From positions 16,001 to 80,000 of the forward strand of contig JACEFZ010015007.1 of NCBI GenBank assembly GCA_014155875.1: a stretch of DNA of 64,000 bases. Reading direction: 5' to 3'. The translations under genes were made by a program, and so were the position numbers. The notes beneath the pieces are model-generated. The model ran no database searches. It worked only from the letters and a program-made list of their open reading frames with translations, and was not told where the DNA came from. The stretch comes from Cepaea nemoralis (taxonomy: Eukaryota > Mollusca > Gastropoda > Stylommatophora > Helicidae). Of this stretch, positions 47,051 through 57,021 are shown piece by piece; the stretch's first letter is position 1; each line of letters starts with the position of its first letter.

Positions 47051-48833
47051 GGTGGTCTTAGGTAAACAAGGGCAGCAACCACTGTTTTAGAGGGATAGAA
47101 CGTGTGGTAGTCTTAAGTAAACAAGGACAGTAACTATTGTATTAGACGGAGAGAGCATGTGACAGTCTAGGTAAGCAAGAGCAATAACACTGTGTTAGAC
47201 GGAGAGAACATGTGACAGTCTAGGTAAGCAAGGGCAATAACACTGTGTTAGACAGAGAGAACCTGTGACAGTCTAGGTAAGCAAGGGCAATAACACTGTG
47301 TTAGACGGAGAGAACATGTGACAGTCTAGGTAAGCAAGGGCAATAACACTGTGTTAGACGGAGAGAACATGTGACAGTCTAGGTAAACAAGGGCAATAAC
47401 ACTGTGTTAGACGGAGAGAACATGTGACAGTCTAGGTAAGCAAGGGCAATAACATTGTGTTAGACGGAGAGAACATGTGGCAGTCTAGGTAAGCAAGGGC
47501 AATAACACTGTGTTAGACGGAGAGAACATGTGACAGTCTAGGTAAGCAAGGGCAATAACACTGTGTTAGAAGGAGAGAACATGTGACAGTCTAGGTAAAC
47601 AAGGGCAATAACACTGTGTTAGACGGAGAGAACATGTGACAGTCTAGGTAAGCAAGGGCAATAACACTGTGTTAGACGGAGAGAACCTGTGACAATCTAG
47701 GTAAACAAGGGCAATAACACTGTGTTAGACGGAGAGAACCTGTGACAGTCTAGGTAAGCAAGGGCAATAAAACTGTTAGACGGAGAGAACATGTGGCAGT
47801 CTAGGTAACCAAGGGCAATAACACTGTGTTAGAAGGAGAGAACCTGTGACAGTCTAGGTAAACAAGGGCAATAACACTGTGTTAGACGGAGAGAACATGT
47901 GACAGTCTAGGTAAGCAAGAGCAATAACACTGTGTTAGACGGAGAGAACAGGTGACAGTCTAGGTAAGCAAGGGCAATAACACTGTGTTAGACGGAGAGA
48001 ACATGTGACAGTCTAGGTAAGCAAGGGCAATAACACTGTGTTAGACGGAGAGAACATGTGGCAGTCTAGGTAAGCAAGGGCAATAACACTGTGTTAGACG
48101 GAGAGAACATGTGACAGTCTAGGTAAGCAAGGGCAATAACACTGTGTTAGAAGGAGAGAACATGTGACAGTCTAGGTAAGCAAGGGCAATAACACTGTGT
48201 TAGACGGAGAGAACATGTGACAGTCTAGGTAAGCAAGGGCAATAACACTGTGTTAGACGGAAAGAACCTGTGACAATCTAGGTAAACAAGGGCAATAACA
48301 CTGTGTTAGACGGAGAGAACATGTGACAGTCTAGGTAAGCAAGGGCAATAAAACTGTTAGACGGAGAGAACATGTGGCAGTCTAGGTAACCAAGGGCAAT
48401 AACACTGTGTTAGAAGGAGAGAACCTGTGACAGTCTAGGTAAACAAGGGCAATAACACTGTGTTAGAAGGAGAGAACATGTGGCAGTCTAGGTAAGCAAG
48501 GGCAATAACACTGTGTTAGAAGGAGAGAACCTGTGACAGTCTAGGTAAGCAAGGGCAATAACAATGTGTTAGACGGAGAGAACATGTGACAGTCTAGGTA
48601 AGCAAGGGCAATAACACCGTGTTAGAAGGAGATAAAATGTGGCAGTCTAGGTAAGCAAGGGCAATAACCACAGTGCTAGAGGAATAGAACCAGAGACAGT
48701 CTGGTACGCCAGCCCAGTAACTACTATTCTAGATAGAGAGAACATGGGGCAGTCTTGCTAAGCAAGGACGGTAACCACTTTGCTAGAGGAATAGGCACTA
48801 TATCAGCCTCAGTAACCAAGGACAGTAACTATT
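47040..48833. repeat. 53-bp minisatellite, about 34 copies (left block)
   Basis: Unit containing GGTAAGCAAGGGCAATAACA, CTGTGTTAGACGGAGAGAAC and ATGTGACAGTCTA. Some copies are shortened (AAAACTGTTAGACGG, about 47768 and 48348). Units at both edges are diverged (48670-48833, 52020-52310). A Penelope-like element splits the array at 48833/52015. Confidence 0.95.
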
Positions 48834-48883
48834 CAAAACTATTCATAGACGTTATTTGAATAACGAAGACACAAACAATAGAC

Positions 48884-48930
48884 TGCACGATTTATTGCCT
48901 GGCATATTTCGCTGCATCTCGTCAGGTACA
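48884..48930 (-). ncRNA. hammerhead ribozyme-like motif in the Penelope terminal region
   Basis: Read on the minus strand: UGUAC (stem I 5' strand, 48930-48926), core CUGACGA (48925-48919), helix II GAUGCAGC (48918-48911), core GAAA (48910-48907), helix III UAUGCCAGGCAAUAAAU (48906-48890), C17 (48889), GUGCA (stem I 3' strand, 48888-48884). Stem I pairs over five positions (one G-U). The two core boxes and the G-C closing pair of helix II are present, and A15.1 can pair with U16.1. Cleavage would follow C17. Helix II is weak beyond its closing pair, so activity is uncertain. Hammerheads are known in Penelope-like terminal repeats. Confidence 0.7.
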
Positions 48931-49161
48931 TACTGCAGAAATCACACAACTTGCGTGAATTAATTAGATAAATCCTTCAAACTGAAATATACACATGTTC
49001 GCACAGTAATGTTGATTGTCTACCACGGTAATTTTAAACTGACTAACATGTCTTTCTGCTTACACAAGGACGGCTTACGAAGGTTGATTAGTATAGCTTC
49101 AGCAAACTTTAACAATCGACTACTTTGTGTGTTGAACAACACACAGAAGGCACTGTCTCTT

Positions 49162-51336
49162 TCAACCACGTGACCACTCTCGAGCACATGTCTCCCGAGA
49201 AGCCAGACTTTTCCGGTGTGTCGGCCTGCCTAGGCTACCATCTTCTGTGTGTAGTATCTTGTCCAACCAATTCGGAATATGTTCCGAAACCCTGCAATGT
49301 AACTGTCGCTCAGTTCTGCCTATGTAGATGGCCTCGCATCTGCATGTAAATTGGTAAATACAATTTGATTTGGCGTACAAAGCTACAGGTTCTTTTACTG
49401 CTGGGACTGGGATCGGTGTGTTTCTGTACCTGATGACTAGAGCTGCAGCACAGAATGTTCGCTCGACTGCTGTGGTGAGCCGGTCCCGCAGACGTTGCAT
49501 TACGTCATCTCCTCGGAAGGTTAGCTGGATGAATACTTTGAGTTTAGGGACTGTAGTTACTTCTGATTTCGGTTTGGGCTGTTGGCAGTGGCGCTTTATA
49601 AATCCTGTGGAGTACCCATTCAGGTTTAAGGCATTCTTCAGAGTTTTAAATTCCTCTGTCAGTGTGTCCTGGGTGCATATCTTCCTAGCACGGTCAAACA
49701 GGGTCCGTACTAAGCCCCGTTTGTACTGGACAGGTGCGAAGCTCTGAAAATTTAAGTATTGGCCAGTCCATGTTTCTTTGCGGTACACCGATCTTTGAAT
49801 TGTGCCATCTGCTCTACGTCTCATTAGGATATCTAGAAACGGCAACGCTTCGTTGTGTTCGTGTTCCATAGATAAAGAGATGTTTATATGTGTCTCGTTC
49901 ATTGTGGCCTGGAACGACGTTGCTTGTAGCTCGTCTGTGGTGATAATTAGTATATCGTCCACGTAACGACGGTAAAAGGCCAAGTTATTGATTTCTGAGG
50001 ATCTCTTTTCTTCTAAGTGTGCCATGAAGATGTCCGCTAGAATAGGTCCAAGTGGGCTCCCCATGGCCACTCCGTCAATTTGGCGATATGACTTGTTTAG
50101 AAAGTTGAATTGTATGTTGGCAGTACATAATTTTAATAGCCTCTCTAGAATAGCTGATGGTATGCCTAGTTTTAGTTGTTTGTCTCTAATGCGTTCGCTT
50201 ATTATATTCACGGTCTCATGTAATGGAACGTTGGTGAATAAAGAGGCAATATCCATGCATGCCATGTGTTTGTTGTTTATGTCCATAGTATCCAATAATT
50301 CCACCAGTTCGAATGTATCCCTGAGTGTTCTTGGATCGAAGGACTGTCGTACTGGCTTTAAAATTTCAGCTAGCCATCTCGCCATTCGGTGTTGTGCCGA
50401 GTTAACCATGGAAAGGATCGGTCTTAGTGGGATGCCGGGCTTGTGAAGCTTGGGTAGACCGTACATCTGAGGTGTTTGGGAGCCACGCGGTGTGAGCGTT
50501 TTTGCAGTGGCCTCACTGATGAGTCCTGCATTCACAAGTGACTGGATTTCTTTCCTCATTTTTGCATCCAGGTCCTCCGACTTGTTGACTGCTTGCTCTA
50601 CTCTGAGTTTAGATGCGTCTGATAATATATCATCCATTTTTCTCTGGTAGTCTGATATGTCCATCAGTACTGCACCACTCCCTTTGTCAGGTTTCAATAT
50701 TACAAGGGTTTTGTTGGCCTTTAACGCTTTTAAGGCAGTAAGGTGTTCGTTGGTCAGCGGACATGTCTGTTTAGAGGGGGTTGTGCGATACTGGTGTTCT
50801 AAATCTACCAGTTTGGCCTTCAGCCACCCGACTGACTCAGCAGAAGTAGGTGATAACTTGGAGACTTGATCAAACAACATTTCAAATTGTGCTTGCGACT
50901 CAACACGGTTAATGTGTTTGGGCTTTATGCAGAATTTTAATCCGTATGCAAGGGCCTCCGTTTCAATGTTGTTGAGTACGTACGACGATAAGTTCCTCAC
51001 ATATTTCTCTGGGTTGTCTAGTACTGACGTAGTTATCTTTTCAGTGCTCAGTGATTTGTTGAGGCGAGCATTCTCTGCGATTTTCACCTTGTACACTGTT
51101 TCTGTACAGAATTTGGTGAACTTCAAGTAGCCATACAAGCTCAATTCTTTGGTGACGTAGTAGGCAGAACTGTGTGTGCGCTTGAGGTTGGCCAGTTTAG
51201 ACTGGATTTCTTCTATCTGGTTTTTTGTCAGTCGTCTCAGGTTTTTTCTTGTTGGACATATTCTGTCCGCCCTGAGAGATCTGAAATACAGGTGACGGAA
51301 TATTCCCGTCTTTAGGCATTCCTCGAGAAATCTCAA
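49162..51336 (-). CDS. Penelope-like RT with GIY-YIG endonuclease
   Basis: A 724-codon uninterrupted frame. The enzyme copies element RNA into DNA at a nick made by its own endonuclease. Visible RT parts are KPDKGSGAVLMD (about 218-230), MDIASLFTNVPLHE (motif A, D362), GVAMGSPLGPILADIFM (motif B) and RRYVDDILI (YVDD at 458-461). The C-terminal GIY-YIG domain shows CIYQFTCRCEAIYIGRT (YIG at 671-673), then RVSEH. No ATG opens it: residue 1 is a TTG codon. The frame is open upstream to a TGA at 51394-51396 (SDWIGLLKLKGKISVQECRL), so the true N-terminus is lost or lies beyond a frameshift. Full-length members usually run to about 800 residues, so little is missing. Confidence 0.92.
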   Translation of the reverse strand: MRFLEECLKTGIFRHLYFRSLRADRICPTRKNLRRLTKNQIEEIQSKLANLKRTHSSAYYVTKELSLYGYLKFTKFCTETVYKVKIAENARLNKSLSTEKITTSVLDNPEKYVRNLSSYVLNNIETEALAYGLKFCIKPKHINRVESQAQFEMLFDQVSKLSPTSAESVGWLKAKLVDLEHQYRTTPSKQTCPLTNEHLTALKALKANKTLVILKPDKGSGAVLMDISDYQRKMDDILSDASKLRVEQAVNKSEDLDAKMRKEIQSLVNAGLISEATAKTLTPRGSQTPQMYGLPKLHKPGIPLRPILSMVNSAQHRMARWLAEILKPVRQSFDPRTLRDTFELVELLDTMDINNKHMACMDIASLFTNVPLHETVNIISERIRDKQLKLGIPSAILERLLKLCTANIQFNFLNKSYRQIDGVAMGSPLGPILADIFMAHLEEKRSSEINNLAFYRRYVDDILIITTDELQATSFQATMNETHINISLSMEHEHNEALPFLDILMRRRADGTIQRSVYRKETWTGQYLNFQSFAPVQYKRGLVRTLFDRARKICTQDTLTEEFKTLKNALNLNGYSTGFIKRHCQQPKPKSEVTTVPKLKVFIQLTFRGDDVMQRLRDRLTTAVERTFCAAALVIRYRNTPIPVPAVKEPVALYAKSNCIYQFTCRCEAIYIGRTERQLHCRVSEHIPNWLDKILHTEDGSLGRPTHRKSLASRETCAREWSRG

Positions 51337-51474
51337 TCGACACTCCTGTACCGATATTTTACCCTTCAGCTTGAGTAATCCTATCCAATCGCTTCACAGT
51401 TGGTAATGGGAGGCGACGTTTCAGAAATTCAAAACAATGTTTTCCCGTGATAAATTTGAATAACGAAGACACAA

Positions 51475-52014
51475 GAGCAGCGAACATTTCTGTGCTGCAA
51501 TCTCTAGTCATCAGGTACCGAAACACACCGGATCCCATTCCAGCAGTAAAAGAACCTGTAGCTTTGTACGCCAAATCAAATTGTATTTACCAATTTACAT
51601 GCAGATGCGAGGCCATCTACATAGGTCAGAACTGAGCGACAGTTACATTGCAGGGTTTCGGAACACATTCCGAATTGGTTGGACAAGATACTACACACAG
51701 AAGATGGTAGCCTAGGCAGGCCGACACACCGGAACAGTCCAGGCTTCATCGGTCGGGAGACATGTGCTCGAGAGTGGTCACGTGGTTGAAAGAGACAGTG
51801 CCTTCCGTGTGTTGTTCAACACACAAAGTAGTCGATTGTTAAAGTTTGCTGAAGCTATACTGATCAACCTTCGTAAGCCGTCCTTGTGTAAGCAGAAAGA
51901 CATGTTAGTCAGTTTAAAATTACCGTGGTAGACAATCAACATTACTGTGCGAACATGTGTATATTTCAGTTTGAAGGATTTATCTAATTAATTCACGTAA
52001 GTTGTGTGATTTCT
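51475..52014 (+). pseudogene. inverted 3' fragment of the Penelope-like element
   Basis: Plus-strand copy of the element's end: LVIRYRNTPDPIPAVKEPVA, LYAKSNCIYQFTCRCEAIYI, then a stop where the main copy reads GRTERQL, then diverged coding and 3' UTR sequence. It stops at CTACAGT, just where the main copy continues into the hammerhead, so this fragment lacks the ribozyme. Confidence 0.9.
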
Positions 52015-52330
52015 ACAGTAACTATTGTGCTAGAGGCATAGAGCTTGAGGTGGTCTTGGCATGCAAGCGCAGTAACCACTATACTAGATGGATAGAACAT
52101 GGGGCATCCCACTTTTTCTTTATCGGTGAACGTTTGCCATGCCCTTAATTCGACAAGCGTACCAAACAGACTGTTCGTTTGAGTAATGACTATTCTTGAG
52201 GAAGAGAAACTGGGAAGTCTTAGTAAGCGCACGCAGTAGCCACTGTGCCAGGGGGAGAGAACCTGGGGCAGTCTTAGTAAGCAAGAGCAGTAACCGCTGT
52301 GTTAGAGGTAAAGAAAGATTTATTATGGGA
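52015..52330. repeat. 53-bp minisatellite, right block (diverged)
   Basis: Four or five diverged units (AGTAACCACTATACTAGATGG, GGGGCAGTCTTAGTAAGCAA) that continue the array beyond the Penelope-like element. Confidence 0.8.
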
Positions 52331-53510
52331 AGCTGCCACTCCAAAGATGTCAAGCTCCAGTACTGGTCTTGCCCCTAGCTAGATTCTGAGGTTGGAGAGG
52401 GAAACGGAGCGCTAAGCAACGCAGTTCCCTGAAGATGGTATTGTAATATCGCAACGGGAGTACAGCTCTAACACCAAATTCACTCCTACTGTACCAAGAT
52501 TTTTCCAGGGATTAAACGACCGGAATGTCAATGCATCTAATCGTATTGTTCTGAGTGTGAAAAAGTGATGTCCTGCAGAATAGTATTCAACACATCTTTA
52601 GCCCCCCAAGACACAACATGCGGAAGTATCATTTTCGGCATGTGCCATGCCGAGAAGCGTGGAGATTTATTGTTGGCCATGTTACACGATCACCAATATG
52701 AGATTATGTTGCAATGGCGGTTCTTGTCCTTATCACTACCAGGTATAGATCATCGATTATTATGACGATTACAGGTAAGTTGTACAGTTTAAATGTTTAA
52801 AACATGTCCTATTTATCTGGATGTTGAATTGTTGTGACTTGGTAGAATGTTGTCTAAGGCAAACTAACCCGATGTCTTTAAAACCAATGTTTTTCTGGAA
52901 GGACCAGCAATGATGCCTCACAACAGTTGCTGAGGGATGTCGATTATTAGAAACCAAAGACACCTGATATGATCCTGGTGCATCGCAGCTCCCGCATCTT
53001 AAATTTGCAGTATGCATCATAAACGATCCCTCATCTGCTACCATCTAATGTATCCCGAAACAATCTTGAGCCAAAGCGTTGCACACTATCAACATATATA
53101 AGCATTACTAGTAAGTGGTCGTTTTGGGACAACATGATCGCCCACACCAATCAGCTATGTACGTAAGAAAAACACGTCTATTTTATCTACTTTTTCCTTA
53201 TTACCATCTTCCTCATAATATGACTTCGAGTCAATACGAATTAATTTCTAACTCCATTAATTTAATGGCATCAGTGAATTCCCAATATTCTCCAGAGACA
53301 AACAGCTGCAATGTGTCTACCAAACACTGTATGAATAATGTTCATGTACATTCCACTTGCAGCTCAAACTAAACAGACCCAGAGTCCCCCAGGATGTGCC
53401 GGCAAGACTGCTGTCTACTTGATGAGAAATATTTCATGTTACTTTCTTCATCTTTTATTTATCGATACAGGCTGCCTTTTCCTCCGCTAGGTTGTGTCTG
53501 GTAAAATGTT
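52331..53510. other. weak repeat traces; no gene
   Basis: Holds one member of a dispersed pair (52536-52645, partner 54004-54105), a short minus-strand family-R LINE end at about 52628-52760 (TGTGCCATGCCGAGAAGC) and a plus-strand one at 53115-53165 (ACAACATGATCGCCCACACC). No coding feature. Confidence 0.5.
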
Positions 53511-53820
53511 TTCTAAGGTCAGCATGGCCGAATGGATAAGAACGCGTGTTCTTAAACATCCGGTGTGCTGATGCCGAGATAAGACGTTCAACCCCTACAC
53601 GGGACAGTTGGACTAAAATGTTGACCTCTCGTCCTTGACTTGGGGACGTAAATGACAAGTACCTCTGAAGCCGGAGTGGGTTCGCCTGATGGCGAGGGAT
53701 ACTGTTAATAGAGAAAGTTAATCCACACGCAAAATTCAGTCCAGCACCACTAGAAGTAGCGTGCATTGTCTATGTTTGAGTTTAAAGCGAGCAAGGCCCC
53801 CCCCCCCCCCCCCCCCCCAA
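53511..53820 (+). mobile_element. tRNA-derived SINE, family B
   Basis: Head AAGGTCAGCATGGCCGAATG (box A-like) and ACGTTCAACCCCTACACG (box B-like). Body: GGACTAAAATGTTGACCTCT, CTTGACTTGGGGACGTAAAT, CCGGAGTGGGTTCGCCTGAT, TTAATCCACACGCAAAATTC. It ends GTTTAAAGCGAGCAAGG followed by a C run (53797-53818). Collinear with the minus-strand copy at 22470-22780. Confidence 0.8.
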
Positions 53821-54335
53821 TAATGTCATCTTATTATCAACGTCTTGAGGTGTATTAAGTTTATGGTGCTAGCGACATACTGTTATAGACACGTCAGTAC
53901 TAGATATATTCACATGGCCTGAGCTCTGTTTGATTTGTGACACCTTATTGTTGAGGAATGTGCGTCCTCTTCTTTGTATTGGAGGTTGAAGGAGCATATG
54001 TACGCTAATCGTATTGTTCTGAGTGTGAGAAATTGAAAACCTGAAGAATAGTATTCAACTCATCCTGAGTCCCCTAAGACACAACAAGGGGAAGTATCAT
54101 TATCGTCATTTTATTCATATTTCTACTTTGCTTACAACTGCAACTAAGTGTACTATCTTCTTCTGTTAATCGTTATATGTTGCTATCTGGAATGTAGTCA
54201 CATGAGATCTCCGTGAATATATGTTGTAATTTGTGAATGTGTTTGTTTGCTGATGAAGGCTAATCGCCGCAACGTCATGTATGTGTCGTAATTCTGTTAT
54301 GTAAAGCTGCACTACTTTGTGTCATTTTATGTTGT
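53821..54335. other. no gene; member of a dispersed repeat pair
   Basis: 54004-54105 matches 52536-52645 (CTAATCGTATTGTTCTGAGT, GAATAGTATTCAAC, GGAAGTATCATT) at roughly 80 percent. Both are plus strand and of unknown family. Confidence 0.5.
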
Positions 54336-54680
54336 TAACGACATATATACAGACAGACAAACAGACATATAGACGGCAGAAAAACAGACGGACGGATGAT
54401 ATGACAGGGAGGCATGTATGCTGTCTGACAAAAAAGAAGACAGACAAGCAGACAAAGAATAAGACAGGGAAGGAGGCAGACAGGCTGACATATCGATCGA
54501 CAAAAAAGGCAAACAAACAGACTATCATACGGGCAGGTGGGCAGACAGACAATTACACTGGCAAACAGATGAAAGTAGGCCTGGAAACAGATAGAGAGGA
54601 AAGCACACACATTAACAGACAGATAGACAGACAAACGGACAAAAACATAGACAGACAAGCAGGCTCGTAGGCAAGCAGAT
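54336..54680. repeat. degenerate (CAGA)n low-complexity tract
   Basis: Repeated ACAGACAGACAAACAGAC-type phrases with many substitutions. Open frames on both strands reflect composition. Confidence 0.75.
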
Positions 54681-55270
54681 AGAAAAAGTACTTCAAATAT
54701 GTGCATAATACATTTAAAAAACAGATCGTAGTTAACGGCAATAATTATACCAACGACTGTAATCATAACTCAGGGCATCAAGTTTACCCGGGGGTCACAC
54801 TTCTCTAATGTTCAGTTATAATCATCTGTTTTTATTATCTGATTAGCGTATTACGTCATTGAGATAAATAATACCCACTCCATATTTATAGCAGCAGGAT
54901 CACGTGATAGCAATGTCAGTGAAGAAGATAGTAATGATGACAAATTAGTATTTGCCTCACCTGGTCTAATTCTGACAGAAGGCAATTTCCCAGATCTGCC
55001 AGCAACGGTTGATGAATCAGCCACGGTTGCTGGTTGTTGTGTGTTGTCAAATTGCACCGTATTTTCATCGTTTTCTTAAACTGTGGGGTCGATCAGCCGC
55101 ATGAAATGGATCATTGTCATTATCATGTGCCCTGTTAAAGGATGTAGGCGTTCTTGTCTGTCCACAGGTCTTGGTATTTGGATGTCAGGTAATTTTAAGA
55201 ATGTTCTGTGGATTGTAGGAAAAGGAATACGATGAGAAAGGACTGATCAATTTTACTCGTTATACAGGGA
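54681..55270. other. no gene seen
   Basis: Nothing recognised. Confidence 0.4.
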
Positions 55271-55620
55271 TCGCCGTGACCAATTGGTTAAGCTAGCTGC
55301 TCGCGCTGTGGATAACTCAACAACCACACCAAGCATGTGAATAATTGAGCTGTGGAGAGCTGAACAACCACACCAAGCATGTTAATAATTGAGCTGTGGA
55401 GAGCTGAACAACCACAACCAGCATTTGAGTGATTGAACCGTAGAGAGTTGAACAATCACAACCGATATGCGAATAATTGAGCTATGGATAGCTGAACAAT
55501 TATAACCGATATGTGAATAATTGAGCTTTGGAGAGCTGAACAACCACAACCATCATTTGAGTTACTGAACCGTGGAGAGCTGAACAACCACAACCAGCAC
55601 GTGAATGGCTGAACAGTTGA
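55271..55620. repeat. tRNA-like head followed by diverged 46-48-bp repeats
   Basis: CGCCGTGACCAATTGGTTAAGC (55272) resembles the A-box side of a tRNA-derived SINE. Instead of a SINE body, diverged units follow (GTGAATAATTGAGCTGTGGA, GAGCTGAACAACCACA) that resemble the 42-bp array downstream. Confidence 0.6.
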
Positions 55621-55704
55621 GCGTCTTCTTCTTTCGTTCGCCTGAAATATGTCTATCACTGCAATGTTGTCTCTTGCATGAATCTAACAGTCGTTTTTAG
55701 TTCA

Positions 55705-56325
55705 CTGTTGAGCTGAACAACCACAACCAGCATGTGAATGATTGAACTGTTGAGCTGAACAACCACAACCAGCATGTGAATGATTGAACTGTTGAGCTGA
55801 ACAACCACAACCAGCACGTGAATGATTGAACTGTTGAGCTGAACAACCACAACCAGCATGTGAATGATTGAACTGTTGAGCTGAACAACCACAACCAACA
55901 TGTGAATGATTGAACTGTTGAGCTGAACAACCACAACCAGCATGTGAATGATTGAACTGTTCAGCTGAACAACCACAACCAGCATGTGGATGATTGAACT
56001 GTTGAGCTGAACAACCACAACCAGCATGTGAATGATTGAATTGTTGAGCTGAACAACCACAACCAGCATGTGAATGATTGAACTGTTCAGCTGAACAACC
56101 ACAACCAGCATGTGGATGATTGAACTGTTGAGCTGAACAACCACAACCAGCATGTGAATGGCTGAACTGTTGAGCTGAACCACAACCAGCATGTGAATGG
56201 CTGAACTGTTGAGCTGAACAACCACAACCAGCATGTGAATGGCTGAACTGTTGAGCTGAACAACCACAACCAGCATGTGAATGGCTGAACTGTTGAGCTG
56301 AACAACCACAACCAGCATGTGAATG
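55705..56325. repeat. 42-bp minisatellite, about 15 copies
   Basis: Unit GTTGAGCTGAACAACCACAA plus CCAGCATGTGAATGATTGAACT. Because 42 is a multiple of three, a 220-codon minus-strand frame (VVQLNSSIIHML repeats) stays open. It has no other gene signal. One unit near 56180 lacks three bases. Confidence 0.95.
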
Positions 56326-56364
56326 AAGAAAATAGCGTTTAATGAGATCTATTGGTTGATATCC

Positions 56365-56505
56365 GGGTTTGGAGACCGAATGGCTCAGAGGTTACATCGT
56401 CCGCCTCTGTTTCTTGTCGAACATGTGTGATTCACGGCGCGGACAGTGTGGATATTTAAAAATAAGTAAAGAATGATACGTTCCCCCTCTGATCTTGATT
56501 AGTTG
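56365..56505 (+). mobile_element. possible SINE fragment hosting the hAT insertion
   Basis: GACCGAATGGCTCAGAGGTT looks like a box A region and ATGTGTGATTCACGGC a poor box B. The segment may continue after the hAT element at 58923. Weak. Confidence 0.35.
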
Positions 56506-57021
56506 ATCTAATGCAGTGTTTCCCAACCTTTTTTGTGCTATGCCCCACCTAAGCCTTTCTAAAATTCTTATCCCCCCCCCCCCCCCAACATATGCATCAT
56601 TTTTAATATTCAAAAATTTAAATGTTCACTAAAGAAACTTGAATGTTTTTTTTTAGAAGGCTCACAGTTCCCAGAAGGGCCAGAGTCACCCCGCCCCCCC
56701 CCCCCCAGGTCCCGCGTCGCTGTGTGTCGGTTATGTTGGGTGAATTTTTATTTATTTTTTTTTTTTTGGGTGGGGGGGGGGGGGGCGTTGGCGGTTACCC
56801 CAGGCAAGCTGGTTTCCCCCGCCTCCCCTTTTTTGTGTGGACCCTTAGTCTCACTGTGAGCTATTGCCCACAGTGGTCCACCAGGCCCACATCTAAGGTG
56901 AAGATGTGATGGGTTTTTATTTGATCATCCCGACTCCCGACCAGACTAGGCGCACTACTGGGGGGGGGGGGGGGGGGGGGGAAGATCAGCAAATGCACCT
57001 GATAATATCCAAAGGACCGAT

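Larger units (their letters stand above)
48834..52014 (-). mobile_element. Penelope-like element with inverted partial copy, 12-bp TSD
   Basis: A 3181-bp compound insertion in the 53-bp array. The TSD ACAGTAACTATT lies at 48822-48833 and 52015-52026. The main copy is on the minus strand (5' end about 51474, 3' end 48834). Fused head-on to its 5' end is a truncated copy on the plus strand (51475-52014) carrying the GIY-YIG region and 3' UTR, so 48933-49450 and 51475-52014 form long inverted arms. A 21-bp direct repeat (48854-48874 and 51454-51474) frames the main copy, as expected of pseudo-LTR ends. Inverted and tandem partial copies are typical of Penelope insertions. Confidence 0.93.

Noticed and set aside
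51359..51574. Short minus frame at the Penelope hairpin junction
   Set aside because: Its first half is antisense of the inverted GIY-YIG fragment, so it is a junction artefact, though its last part may be N-terminal coding sequence of the main copy.
55656..56318. 220-codon minus-strand frame
   Set aside because: Product of the 42-bp minisatellite; the plus strand and another minus frame are also open.
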